A DNA stretch of 64,000 nt from Christiangramia aestuarii (GCF_009735585.1 NZ_VJVW01000002.1:700210-764209); one strand, 5' to 3'. Counted from the first letter of the stretch, positions 8,689-18,446 are shown. Program-made: numbers and translations. Notes: generated by a model not told the origin, from the sequence alone.

Positions 8689-9364
8689 GCCTGTTGTAGT
8701 AGTGCTCGTAGAGTTCTTCGGGACCCGCGCCTAACCTGCGTTTCCAGTAGATTTCAGCAAAAAGCAATTGTGTTTTCCAGACGCCCATTTTTTCGTAGAG
8801 TCTGGCAGAAGTTGTGAGCCACTTTTTTATGACCCTGAAATTCCCATTTTGGTAAATACGCCTTATGAATTCGTTGTCCTCGTAGACCTTATATGCTTCA
8901 TCAAAACCTTCAAGTTTTTCAAAAAGGTCCCGTCTTATAAACAGCGACTGATCGCCCCCGCGACAGGAAATATGGTTAAGCCTGGTGAACTGGCCCATCA
9001 AGTTGAGCCACCAGTGATCCTTATCGAACTTCATCTGGAAACAACCTGCATCCACCCCTTCCACTATTGCTCGGAAAATTTCAGCATCAAAGTCAAATGG
9101 CGGCAAACTATCAGCGTGCAGGAAATACAGAATATCAGATTTAGCTCTATCTGCCCCGGCATTCATTTGAACGGCCCTGCCTTTTGGAGATTTCAGGTAA
9201 AAAACAGCCGGCGAATTCAAGGCCAATTCAGCAGTTTTATCTGTACTTCCACCATCAACGACAATAATTTCAGAGATCAAACCGGCAGAAGTCTTTTCCA
9301 GGTGCTTTAAAAGTACCGGAAGCTGCTCTTCTTCATTATATACCGGAATGATGATACTTATCAT
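8678..9364 (-). CDS. TIGR04283 family arsenosugar biosynthesis glycosyltransferase
   Basis: A 228-residue GT2 enzyme with SIIIPVYNEEEQ at the N-terminus, the nucleotide-binding VVDGGSTD (35-42) and HAD at 83-85 in the DxD position. The length and the CRGGDQSLF motif near residue 135 fit the TIGR04283 family, which is named for its link to arsenosugar clusters. It is the last gene of the eight-gene cluster and starts six bases after the DUF547 gene ends. It probably adds a sugar or aglycone-precursor unit to the arsenic-containing ribose; acceptor and donor are not known from sequence. The other cluster transferase (TIGR04282) is at 11976-12578. It is soluble, with no membrane segment. Confidence 0.88.
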   Translation of the reverse strand: MISIIIPVYNEEEQLPVLLKHLEKTSAGLISEIIVVDGGSTDKTAELALNSPAVFYLKSPKGRAVQMNAGADRAKSDILYFLHADSLPPFDFDAEIFRAIVEGVDAGCFQMKFDKDHWWLNLMGQFTRLNHISCRGGDQSLFIRRDLFEKLEGFDEAYKVYEDNEFIRRIYQNGNFRVIKKWLTTSARLYEKMGVWKTQLLFAEIYWKRRLGAGPEELYEHYYNRLSS

Positions 9365-9370
9365 GAAAGC

Positions 9371-10174
9371 CTATTTAGAATCATTCAGCTCCCAGTTGTA
9401 TTCCCGGAAAGAAACTTTAGCATCTGGATCTATTCTGGTTTCTGAATACTGGTTGATATAATCGATAAGGCTTCTCCCATTTTCAGTAAAATCTCCTTTA
9501 TACCAGTCGAAGATCTTAGATAATTTTACAGCATTCTTCGAGATAACATTCTTATCAGAATTAATGAATTCCCTGGTCACCTTATCCAACTGGCTCTCTA
9601 TCTTCCCGGCAGTATAAGCTTCATTCAGCAATTTAGGACAGGAAATGGAAGCACAGTTAATGGCGAAATGTATCCTGGGTTCGTTCATTTTTCGCAGAAG
9701 ACTGTTCTCAATTCCGCCAAGGGAGATTTCGGTATCGCCAACTTTCACGAATTCCCTGGTCCATGCTCCATCAATATCCTTGATGCTTTTAACCGGGTAA
9801 TTCCTAAGAATAAGATCTACCGTATAGGCATTATAAAGATTGATGTAATAGGCCAGCAATTCTGAAGTTTTCCAACTGTCATCTGGCTTCTTACTGGAAA
9901 GCAATTTTAAATATTCGTCCAGCTTTTCCCTATCCTTCTTAAACCCGGAATAATTTACCATTCCATCCTTATCCACATGCCTTTGCAAAAGTCCATTCCA
10001 AATCCCATGATCTACTTTATTTTGTACTCCCTCTCCAGAATTTCGCAACTCTGCAGTAACATCTGGCGTGGGCAAACCTTTACTATTGAAGCCCGCACTG
10101 GAAATAAGGTTACAGGATGCGAACATCCAGGCTCCGGAAATAAATACCACAAAACTTAAAATGAACTTTTTCAT
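9371..10174 (-). CDS. DUF547 domain lipoprotein
   Basis: A 267-residue protein with a signal peptide ending in the lipobox FASC (Cys21), then a DUF547 domain over about 55-250. The family signatures are the AYYINLYNAYTVD segment and INCASISCP further on, which keeps two cysteines. DUF547 has a papain-like/transglutaminase-like resemblance in some members, but no activity is established here and I do not assign one. It lies between arsM (15-base gap) and the TIGR04283 gene (six bases) and so is almost surely co-transcribed. It is the only plainly exported product of the cluster, which hints that part of arsenosugar handling takes place at the envelope. That is inference. Confidence 0.85.
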   Translation of the reverse strand: MKKFILSFVVFISGAWMFASCNLISSAGFNSKGLPTPDVTAELRNSGEGVQNKVDHGIWNGLLQRHVDKDGMVNYSGFKKDREKLDEYLKLLSSKKPDDSWKTSELLAYYINLYNAYTVDLILRNYPVKSIKDIDGAWTREFVKVGDTEISLGGIENSLLRKMNEPRIHFAINCASISCPKLLNEAYTAGKIESQLDKVTREFINSDKNVISKNAVKLSKIFDWYKGDFTENGRSLIDYINQYSETRIDPDAKVSFREYNWELNDSK

Positions 10175-10189
10175 ATTCCAGTTTTAAAA

Positions 10190-11158
10190 TTAGCAGCAGC
10201 CCCCACCATCATAATGAAAGGTAGACTCGCTTATATAAATATCATCCCGTCCTATCGAGGCTAGGGCACCAGCCGTCTTATCACAGATCGCTAAAGGCTG
10301 ATTCTTCAACAGAACATGCCCTTTGCCATCATCAAAATGATCATCTTCTCCGTAATAGATAGCAGCCTTGCCGGTGAAAATACAAGGGCCGTCTTCTGGC
10401 ATGGGATCCTTGATCGCGGCAACTTCTATAGACTCTATATAGATAAGTTCATCTGTAGGATAGTTCTTTGGATCCAGGATGCGATATGGCTTTCTTGCTC
10501 TAATTTCGATAGTTCCAAAACCGGCATCGGTAAGAGCCTTTACATAATCTTTAATGGAAAGGCTCCCGCTTAGACAAAGTGCCCTTAGGCGCTCATCATT
10601 CCTCAACTCCTCGTTCATTTCCTGTTCACAGGTAGGATCGCTCATCACCAGCCTTCCGTGAGGCTTTAGAACGCGGTACATTTCTTTAAGGGCTTTGGTA
10701 AGCTCTTCTGTTTTAAAGATGTTGAACAGGCAGTTCTGCGCCGCCACATCTATGGAATTATCCTCAACAGGAAGATCTGTGGCATCACCCTTTTTAAGAT
10801 CTACAAAATCTGAACTGAACCAGGGATTCATCTCTTCGGCTTCCTGGAAATTTTTTCTGGAGGCCTCCAGCATTTCGTCCACTACATCTACCCCTACTAC
10901 TCCCGATTTTTGCCTTGAAAAATAAGCGAACTGAAGCAATTCCATTCCTCCGCCCACTCCTACATATAGAATCCTTGGGCTATTTGTAAGGTCACGAGCA
11001 TGAACGGTGGTGCCACAGCCATAATTCATTTCCTGCATGATCCTGGGGATCTTAAGGCCGGGTAATTCCCAGATGGGATTGGTGGTACAGCAAAGCCCCA
11101 CATCTGGAGTAAGCGCCGCATCGCGGTAAACATCTTTGGTTGTTTCTAAATAGCTCAT
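10190..11158 (-). CDS. arsM: Arsenosugar biosynthesis arsenite methyltransferase ArsM
   Basis: A 322-residue class I SAM methyltransferase. Motif I is VGVGGGMELLQF (66-77) and the acidic residue after strand 2 is in VGVDVVDEM. Cysteines expected to bind As(III) are present: Cys23-Cys24 and Cys48 near the N-terminus, Cys143 and Cys195 in the core, with a GGGCC tail (Cys321-Cys322). ArsM enzymes methylate trivalent arsenic in up to three steps. The subfamily tied to arsenosugar clusters would make the dimethyl form used by ArsS. It starts two bases after the phosphorylase gene. A general SAM methyltransferase is the only alternative, and the cysteine set argues against it. Confidence 0.93.
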   Translation of the reverse strand: MSYLETTKDVYRDAALTPDVGLCCTTNPIWELPGLKIPRIMQEMNYGCGTTVHARDLTNSPRILYVGVGGGMELLQFAYFSRQKSGVVGVDVVDEMLEASRKNFQEAEEMNPWFSSDFVDLKKGDATDLPVEDNSIDVAAQNCLFNIFKTEELTKALKEMYRVLKPHGRLVMSDPTCEQEMNEELRNDERLRALCLSGSLSIKDYVKALTDAGFGTIEIRARKPYRILDPKNYPTDELIYIESIEVAAIKDPMPEDGPCIFTGKAAIYYGEDDHFDDGKGHVLLKNQPLAICDKTAGALASIGRDDIYISESTFHYDGGGCC

Positions 11159-11160
11159 GC

Positions 11161-11973
11161 TTATAGCTTCTTAAGTAATTCTTTAAATAATTTAACCATA
11201 TCTGGTTCGGCTTTGGCGGCCATGGCCAGGATATCCTGAATATCAACTTTCTCCAGGTTATCGGGATCGCCCTGATCTGTAATAACTGAAATTGCCGAAA
11301 CAGGGATATTAAGGTGATTGGCCACGATCACTTCGGGAACAGTACTCATGCCCACGGCATCTGCTCCAATGACCTTCAGATACCTGTACTCTGCCCTGGT
11401 CTCCAACTGAGGCCCCAGCACCGAGGCGTAAACACCTTTGTGAAGTTTGATATCATTATTTTTGGCCGCTTCTTCAAAATGAGCATTCATCTTTGCATCA
11501 TAAGGTTCACTCATGTCTACAAATCTTTCCCCAAGTTTCTCAACTCCGTGGAAAGCCAAGGGAGAACCTCCCTGAAGGTTAATATGGTCTTCAATGAGCA
11601 TTAATTCACCTTTCTTAAAATCAAGGTTTATTGCGCCGGAGGCATTGGAAACCAGCAGCTTTTGGATCCCCAGTCTTTTCATCACCCTTACCGGATAGGT
11701 CACATCAAAAAGGCTGTAGCCTTCGTACAGGTGAAACCTCCCCTGCATGATCACAACTTTTCTTCCCTGTAAAGTTCCGTAGATAAGTTTTCCTTTATGG
11801 AATTCTACGGTAGCGGTAGGAAAATAAGGAATATGATTATAGCTCGCCTGTACCTCTATCTCTACATCGTCCAGAAGCTTCCCCAGGCCGGTGCCCAGGA
11901 TTATACCGAACTCAGGCTCTCCAAAGCCTTTTTCTTTTAAGAATTCTACAGATTCATCAATTCTATCTGTCAT
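11161..11973 (-). CDS. Purine nucleoside phosphorylase, family 2 trimeric type
   Basis: A 270-residue enzyme of the PNP I/MTAP class. GTGLGK at 27-32 is the phosphate-binding loop; SNASGAINLDF (about 108-118) and GADAVGMSTVPE (about 203-214) are further family signatures. The reaction is phosphorolysis of purine nucleosides to base and ribose 1-phosphate. General salvage is one possible job, but the gene lies between two arsenosugar genes with gaps of two bases on each side. A more specific role is removal of adenine from a dimethylarsinoyl-adenosine intermediate, leaving the arsenoribose. That specific role is inference from context. The length matches the family. Confidence 0.92.
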   Translation of the reverse strand: MTDRIDESVEFLKEKGFGEPEFGIILGTGLGKLLDDVEIEVQASYNHIPYFPTATVEFHKGKLIYGTLQGRKVVIMQGRFHLYEGYSLFDVTYPVRVMKRLGIQKLLVSNASGAINLDFKKGELMLIEDHINLQGGSPLAFHGVEKLGERFVDMSEPYDAKMNAHFEEAAKNNDIKLHKGVYASVLGPQLETRAEYRYLKVIGADAVGMSTVPEVIVANHLNIPVSAISVITDQGDPDNLEKVDIQDILAMAAKAEPDMVKLFKELLKKL

Positions 11974-11975
11974 AG

Positions 11976-12578
11976 TTATATAAATTTTTGAAATGCAGGA
12001 TAAGTCTTAATATCATCCAGTACATCAATATCATTTTGTATTTCTAACAATTCTACCTTTTCTCCCATCAGGTCATTCAGGCTATCTTCTAGAACTGTGG
12101 AAGTACTCCAGTTTTTATTCCTGAAAAGTGCCGAATTCAGGGATTTCATGCCTAACAAATAATATCCCCCATCCCGGGCCGGACCTATTACATAATCGTT
12201 TTGGTCCAGGGCCTTGAAGGCATCTTCAATATGAGCGGTTTTGAGATCAAATAGGTCTGTCCCAATAATGAGGACCTTTTCAAAACCGGCAACGAAGCCA
12301 TCTCTAAAGGCATTTTCCATTCTTAAGCCTAAATCGGAACCCCGCTGTAATTTCTTATCAAAGCCACCCCGATCCCAAAGATCTTCTTCTGGAATTTCGT
12401 TAGAGTAGTAAACATGTTTTGAAATATTTAAAGAGGCAGTTTGCTTTTGAGAATGCTTTAATAAGGTCTTATATATTTCGAGAGCATTTCTATCCCCAAT
12501 ATCTTTGGCCAGCCTCGTCTTCACCTTTCCAGGTTCAGGGTTCTTGGTAAAAATTATAAGTAGGTCTTTCTTGTTCAC
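11976..12578 (-). CDS. TIGR04282 family arsenosugar biosynthesis glycosyltransferase
   Basis: A 200-residue nucleotide-diphospho-sugar transferase-fold protein. FTKNPEPGKVKTRLAKDIG (10-28) is the family N-terminal signature, with a GTDLFDL motif near residue 95 and GPARDGGYYLLGM near 125. Relatives are annotated as DUF2064 or CofC-like; TIGR04282 is named for its place in arsenosugar clusters. It probably works with the TIGR04283 transferase on activation or transfer of the sugar part. The only start codon available is a GTG placed directly after the TAA of the rhodanese gene, and the next gene begins two bases after its stop, so it is embedded in the operon. Confidence 0.88.
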   Translation of the reverse strand: MNKKDLLIIFTKNPEPGKVKTRLAKDIGDRNALEIYKTLLKHSQKQTASLNISKHVYYSNEIPEEDLWDRGGFDKKLQRGSDLGLRMENAFRDGFVAGFEKVLIIGTDLFDLKTAHIEDAFKALDQNDYVIGPARDGGYYLLGMKSLNSALFRNKNWSTSTVLEDSLNDLMGEKVELLEIQNDIDVLDDIKTYPAFQKFI

Positions 12579-13073
12579 TTAATATACTTTTTCGGCATTT
12601 TTAAGCCATTTCCCCCAGGTTTGAGAGAAAGCATGTACCCTTTCTGTTTCTTTTCCGTTGCTATCTATCACAGGAAAGCCTTTATTTTTCCATTCGAAGA
12701 TGCCGCCATACAGATTCCTGATATTCCTGAATCCTGCCTTTTGAATTTCTGTACTTATATCTTCGGAACGGATGCCCAAGGAACAGTACACTACTATTGG
12801 TTTATCTTTTGGAATGTCGGCTAACCTGCTTACCTCAAAATCTTCATAACCCACGAAATATGCATCTTCCAGGTGACTAACGACATATTCCTGTGGCTCC
12901 CTGGCGTCTAATATCGTTACCTCACCCTTCAACTGCTGCATCCGTAATTCTTCCACAGAAATGTAAGGTACCTCCCCGGTATTATATTTTTTAAGCAAAG
13001 CATCGAGATCTTGCTGGGCATTTGCCAGATTAAACAGGCAGGCAGTAAAAAAGAAAATTAAAAAAGATCTCAT
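12579..13073 (-). CDS. Secreted rhodanese-like domain protein
   Basis: A 164-residue protein from the ATG at 13073. The reading frame is open further upstream to 13166, but that extension overlaps arsS and the ATG at 13073 starts a clear signal peptide ending at ANAQ (residue 20). The rhodanese domain spans about 35-135 with the active loop YCSLGIRS and catalytic Cys97. Rhodanese domains carry a persulfide on that cysteine and move sulfur, or in some cases reduce arsenate. It sits ten bases after arsS and one base before the TIGR04282 gene. A role in thiolation of arsenosugars (thio-arsenosugars are known compounds) or in arsenic redox chemistry is possible but not shown. Confidence 0.85.
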   Translation of the reverse strand: MRSFLIFFFTACLFNLANAQQDLDALLKKYNTGEVPYISVEELRMQQLKGEVTILDAREPQEYVVSHLEDAYFVGYEDFEVSRLADIPKDKPIVVYCSLGIRSEDISTEIQKAGFRNIRNLYGGIFEWKNKGFPVIDSNGKETERVHAFSQTWGKWLKNAEKVY

Positions 13074-13083
13074 AGTACAGATT

Positions 13084-14139
13084 TTAAGACAGGCTTCCCT
13101 GGCAGCTGCTGCCTGCGCCGGCCGTACAACCGTAGCAATGCTGTGAAATGATAATTTCCCTGTCATTCAACAGGTCCTCATTATAATCGCTGATATGCTT
13201 CACCTTACTATCCACTTTTAGTCCCAGCATCTGATTGAAGTCACAATCGTATAACCAGCCATCCCAACTTATGGAAATGGTATTGGTACACATGACGTTC
13301 TCCACAGCCGCAGGATTATAGGCTTCTACCAGGGAATACATATAATCCTCGTAGTTTTCAGAAGCGATCAGATATTCCAAAAACCTGCTGATGGGAAGGT
13401 TAGTGATCGCAAAAAGATTATCGAAGTCTATATCGAAATCTTCTTTAAGGGCTACCTTGAAATCCCTTTCCATAGCCTCCTGATTGGTTGGCAGAAATGC
13501 TCCCGAAGGATTATAAACCAGGTCAAGTTTTAGACCTGTACCTTCCTGGGCATATCCCACCTTATTCAGCATCTGCAGGGCGCTGATAGATTTATCGAAA
13601 ACGCCACTACCTCTTTGCTTATCTGTCTTTTCCCTTTTATAAAAAGGAAGGGAAGAGACCACATGTACATTATGCTTCTTGAAGAAATCGGGAAGGTCAT
13701 GGAATTTTTTATTCGCAAGTATTATGGTAAGGTTAGAACGTACGATGAAATCCCTGATCCCGGCTTTTGCAGCTTCCTCCACGAACCACCTGAAATTCGG
13801 GTTCATTTCTGGTGCGCCGCCTGTTAGGTCGAGGGTATGGGCACCCGTGTTCTTTATAACCTCAAGGCATTCCTGCATGGTCTCCCGCGTCATGATCTCC
13901 TTTCTATCCGGACCGGCATCTACGTGACAATGAGAACAAACCTGGTTACACATATACCCAAGATTGATCTGCAAAATCTCAAGTTTTTTTGGCTTTAGGG
14001 GGAATTTTCCAGACTCGGCGATCTTTTCCTTGAAGGTAGGGAGTTCTCCTTTTCTGAAGATCCCATTGCTTAAGAATTTCAATTGATTTTCCGGACTGGA
14101 AAGATCGTTTTTCCTGGCTTTTAGCGACTTTATCGTCAT
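13084..14139 (-). CDS. arsS: Arsenosugar biosynthesis radical SAM protein ArsS
   Basis: A 351-residue radical SAM enzyme. The cluster motif is C64-x3-C68-x2-C71 in GYMCNQVCSHCH, and the C-terminal DUF3641-type tail has C335, C338 and C346 (HCYGCTAGAGSSC) that may hold an auxiliary cluster. ArsS proteins occur next to arsM and are proposed to transfer the 5'-deoxyadenosyl group of SAM to dimethylarsenite, giving the dimethylarsinoyl-adenosine precursor of arsenosugars. The neighbours here fit that closely. Length is normal. It starts 47 bases after the AhpD-like gene, on the same strand, and is the strongest marker for the pathway. Confidence 0.93.
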   Translation of the reverse strand: MTIKSLKARKNDLSSPENQLKFLSNGIFRKGELPTFKEKIAESGKFPLKPKKLEILQINLGYMCNQVCSHCHVDAGPDRKEIMTRETMQECLEVIKNTGAHTLDLTGGAPEMNPNFRWFVEEAAKAGIRDFIVRSNLTIILANKKFHDLPDFFKKHNVHVVSSLPFYKREKTDKQRGSGVFDKSISALQMLNKVGYAQEGTGLKLDLVYNPSGAFLPTNQEAMERDFKVALKEDFDIDFDNLFAITNLPISRFLEYLIASENYEDYMYSLVEAYNPAAVENVMCTNTISISWDGWLYDCDFNQMLGLKVDSKVKHISDYNEDLLNDREIIISQHCYGCTAGAGSSCQGSLS

Positions 14140-14186
14140 AGATTAATTCTTGAGTTGTAAAGTTAGTTCAGCAAATACGAAAAAAC

Positions 14187-14522
14187 TTACATACTCAGCT
14201 TTTTGTATTTGTTCATCATTTGCACCCCATGTACCAGGGTAGCGCCGCTTTCTATGGCGGCCCCGGCATGCACAGCCTCCATCATCTCTTCTTTGGTGAT
14301 CCCTCTTTGCAAGCCATCCTTGGTATAGGCATCTATGCAATAAGGACATTTCACCACGTGAGAGACCGCGAGGGCGATCAAAGATTTTTCCCGGGCAGAA
14401 AGGGCTCCCTCTTCGAAAACCTTTCCATAATAATCGAAGAACTTTTTACCCAGTTCTTCACTCCACTCTGTTATTTCGCCGAATTTCCTAAGATCGGCAG
14501 GATCATAATAAGTTTTAGACAT
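14187..14522 (-). CDS. Arsenosugar cluster AhpD-like (carboxymuconolactone decarboxylase family) protein
   Basis: A 111-residue all-helical protein of the AhpD/CMD family. The redox pair CPYC is at 59-62 in VKCPYCIDAYTKDG, with the family histidine-containing helix before it. AhpD-type proteins act as disulfide reductases or peroxidase partners. This subfamily is annotated as an arsenosugar biosynthesis-associated peroxidase-like protein because of its genome context. It is the first gene of the cluster, 47 bases before arsS. It might reduce pentavalent arsenic intermediates or keep thiols of ArsM reduced; both are guesses. No clear promoter was found in the 61 bases between it and the small membrane protein gene upstream. 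Confidence 0.88.
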   Translation of the reverse strand: MSKTYYDPADLRKFGEITEWSEELGKKFFDYYGKVFEEGALSAREKSLIALAVSHVVKCPYCIDAYTKDGLQRGITKEEMMEAVHAGAAIESGATLVHGVQMMNKYKKLSM

Positions 14523-14583
14523 AATAGTGTGCTTATACTCGTTTAAGTACTATAAAATTTACGAAAAATAAGGAGTTGTGGAT

Positions 14584-14766
14584 TTACAGGTTCACAACTC
14601 CGGTTATAGACAGGATGATAAGTAAAAATACGATAACCACCGCTATAACAATCCATAATTTAGAACCTGAATTTCCGGTCCTGGTTTCTGTAGATTGGTT
14701 TACACCCTGTTCTGTCTTATCATGTTTGGTAGAAACCGGTGATGATCTGTCTTTGTCTGCACTCAT
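14584..14766 (-). CDS. Small single-pass membrane protein, unknown
   Basis: A 60-residue protein from the ATG at 14766; a longer in-frame start at 14850 would add a stretch without family support. The N-terminal 35 residues are hydrophilic and rich in Ser, Thr, Lys and Asp, and the C-terminus is one strong hydrophobic helix (about 38-57, IVIAVVIVFLLIILSITGV). I do not recognise a family. It lies 61 bases upstream of the arsenosugar cluster on the same strand and could be its first gene or an unrelated small envelope protein. Codon use and the clean helix support a real gene, but there is no conservation evidence here. Confidence 0.5.
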   Translation of the reverse strand: MSADKDRSSPVSTKHDKTEQGVNQSTETRTGNSGSKLWIVIAVVIVFLLIILSITGVVNL

Positions 14767-15042
14767 AATTATTGTTTTTCCTGAAAATAAGGCCTTCCCA
14801 AGACCTATAAAAAGATTTAACAAATCCTTCAAAAATGGAAAACAGGCCATAATCCCAGTAAAACGGGAGGAATACTATTTTGGAATAACGTTTTTCGCAT
14901 TACCATTAGTTCAAAGCCTGATAATTTAAGACTGTATTCTTAGTTTTTTCACACAAATTTTAATTTTACGACACTTTTATCATAAAATTATTAGTTTAAA
15001 AACGCTTAACTTTAAGGAGCGTGAATAGTACGAAACAGGAAA

Positions 15043-16089
15043 ATGAGAATTGATGTTAAGACCCTACCGGTAAATGAGATCCTCGAAGACATCTCCGAGA
15101 CGCTACAGAGTGAATTAATAAATAATAGCGGGGAACTTACCGTAAAAATTCCTGAAAAACTGGGTGAAGGATATATCCGTGGGGTAAGTTTTGATTCTGG
15201 AATGGGCATCATCACTTATAACTGCAAATTCTACGAGGATATCGAAATTCATTTTTCCCTGAACACCGTACACCCCTTAAAATTCATATTCTGTTCTGAA
15301 GGTAGCGTAGAACATCGTTTCCAGCAGGACTCCAAGATCCATAAAATTGACACCTACCAGAACATCGTGGTAAGCAGCAACGGTTATGACGGGCATGTGC
15401 TTTATTTTAAAAAGAACGTGGCCTCCCATGTCTCCAGCCTGGAGATCATAAGGTCTGTATTTACCCACAGGTCTAATTATGACTTTAAGGACCTTGACCC
15501 AACCTTGAAGGAATTATTCCAGGATGCGGTTTCCAAGAAACAGTTCTTTTACCAGGGTAATTACAGCATCAAGGCGGCAGACCTTATGGACGACATTAGC
15601 GCAAAAGATTATACCGGATTCCTGAGAAATCTCTTTCTGGAAGGCAAGGCTTTTGAAATGCTCGTGATACAGATCGCACAGTATGAAGATGACGCTAATG
15701 GCGGGAACCTACCAAAAATACTTCGTAAGTCTGATATCGAAAAGGTAGATTATGTTGCCAAAAGGATACAGGGCGATCTAAGCACCAATCTTACCGTAGA
15801 ATCCCTGGCCAAGGAAGCCGGCACCAATGTGAATAAACTTCAGGAAGGCTTTAAATATGTATATAATCTTACCGTAAACAAATACATGCAGCATGTGAAA
15901 CTGGAAGCGGCCAAGGAAATGCTCCAGCTTTCTGAAAAGAACATCTCTGAGATCGTAACTAGCATTGGGCTTAATAACCGAAGCTATTTTTCAAAGATCT
16001 TTAAAGAGAAGTACGGGGTAAGTCCTAAATACTTCCTGAGAACCAAGAAGAAGCTGGTGAACGACGAAATAGAGGAAGAGCAGGATTGA
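15043..16089 (+). CDS. AraC family transcriptional regulator
   Basis: A 348-residue regulator. The C-terminal third (about 238-338) has the two helix-turn-helix units of AraC/XylS proteins, with LTVESLAKEAGTNVNKLQ in the first and ISEIVTSIGLNNRSYFSKIF, then YGVSPKYF, in the second. The N-terminal 235 residues show no standard sugar-binding cupin that I can recognise, but are beta-rich at about 50-125 (cupin-like) and helical after. The effector is unknown. It points away from the arsenosugar cluster, with a 276-base spacer to the small membrane protein, so it could regulate that cluster, but it is followed by an SRPBCC gene and the groEL terminator and may be independent. Confidence 0.88.
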   Translation: MRIDVKTLPVNEILEDISETLQSELINNSGELTVKIPEKLGEGYIRGVSFDSGMGIITYNCKFYEDIEIHFSLNTVHPLKFIFCSEGSVEHRFQQDSKIHKIDTYQNIVVSSNGYDGHVLYFKKNVASHVSSLEIIRSVFTHRSNYDFKDLDPTLKELFQDAVSKKQFFYQGNYSIKAADLMDDISAKDYTGFLRNLFLEGKAFEMLVIQIAQYEDDANGGNLPKILRKSDIEKVDYVAKRIQGDLSTNLTVESLAKEAGTNVNKLQEGFKYVYNLTVNKYMQHVKLEAAKEMLQLSEKNISEIVTSIGLNNRSYFSKIFKEKYGVSPKYFLRTKKKLVNDEIEEEQD

Positions 16090-16148
16090 TTGCATAGTTG
16101 GGATATTTATCCTAAAAACCGATATTTAAGGAATAAAACCAACCAAGC

Positions 16149-16607
16149 ATGAAAGACCTGGAAATAAAAGCTGCCTTACAGATAGGCAAACCCATCGATG
16201 AAGTTTTCGAGGCCATTGCAGACCCCGAGAAAATGTCAAATTATTTTATATCTGAAAGTACCGGCCGGCTGGAGGAAGGCAAATCTGTTACCTGGAAATT
16301 CCCCGAATTCGATATGAAGTTCCCAGTACACGTTAAAAAGATTGTGAAACCTCAACAAATCCTTCTGGAATGGGAAGGAGCACCAGAAAAGACACTACAG
16401 GTAGATTTTAAATTAGAGGCCTTAGCACATAATAAAACCCTGGTAAATATCACCGAGGGGAAAATGCCCATTAACCAGGAAGGCCTGGAATGGTATGGCA
16501 GGAATTCTGGCGGATGGGCCAATTTCCTTGCCTGTCTGAAAGCTTACCTTGAATTCGGGATCAACCTGCGTAAGGGAGGATTTGATTTTATGAAAGAACC
16601 AAAGTAG
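16149..16607 (+). CDS. SRPBCC/AHSA1 domain protein
   Basis: A 152-residue START-like (SRPBCC) domain protein of the AHSA1 type. It begins IKAALQIGKPIDEVFEAIADPEKMSNYF and has alternating beta strands, then a long C-terminal helix containing GGWANFLACLKAYLEFG, which is the usual family end. Such domains bind hydrophobic ligands; few bacterial members have a known role. It lies 59 bases downstream of the AraC gene on the same strand and a strong terminator follows, so the two are probably co-transcribed. No catalytic residue can be named. Confidence 0.82.
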   Translation: MKDLEIKAALQIGKPIDEVFEAIADPEKMSNYFISESTGRLEEGKSVTWKFPEFDMKFPVHVKKIVKPQQILLEWEGAPEKTLQVDFKLEALAHNKTLVNITEGKMPINQEGLEWYGRNSGGWANFLACLKAYLEFGINLRKGGFDFMKEPK

Positions 16608-16630
16608 TTTAACTCATATAGGTTTAAAAC

Positions 16631-16664
16631 AAAAAACCCGCCTCATGAAGAAGCGGGTTTTTTT
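16631..16664. terminator. Bidirectional terminator between the SRPBCC gene and groEL
   Basis: An inverted repeat AAAAAACCCGC and GCGGGTTTTTTT around an 11-base loop. It has a T-run when read on either strand, so it can end both the AraC-SRPBCC unit and groES-groEL. Confidence 0.88.
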
Positions 16665-16713
16665 ATTTAATCAATTAAATCTCAAGTCTAAGATCTAACG
16701 TCTGATGTTCATC

Positions 16714-18384
<1,671 letters not shown>

Positions 18385-18430
18385 TCAGCTGAAGAAAAAA
18401 TATGGTTAATTAATTTTTATTGAATCGATC

Positions 18431-18446
18431 TCCTGCGGAAGCAGGA
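18431..18446 (-). other. Hairpin in the groES-groEL spacer
   Basis: TCCTGC and GCAGGA form a six-base-pair stem around a four-base loop in the 112-base spacer. There is no T-run, so it is not a terminator. It may be a processing or stability element that sets the ratio of the two chaperonin messages. Confidence 0.35.

Noticed and set aside
8768-9310. 180-codon open frame antisense to the TIGR04283 gene
   Set aside because: It mirrors a conserved gene on the other strand, and its product has no fold pattern.
12579-13166. Longer form of the rhodanese gene starting at 13166
   Set aside because: The extra 31 codons overlap the arsS 3' end and hide the signal peptide that begins at the ATG at 13073.
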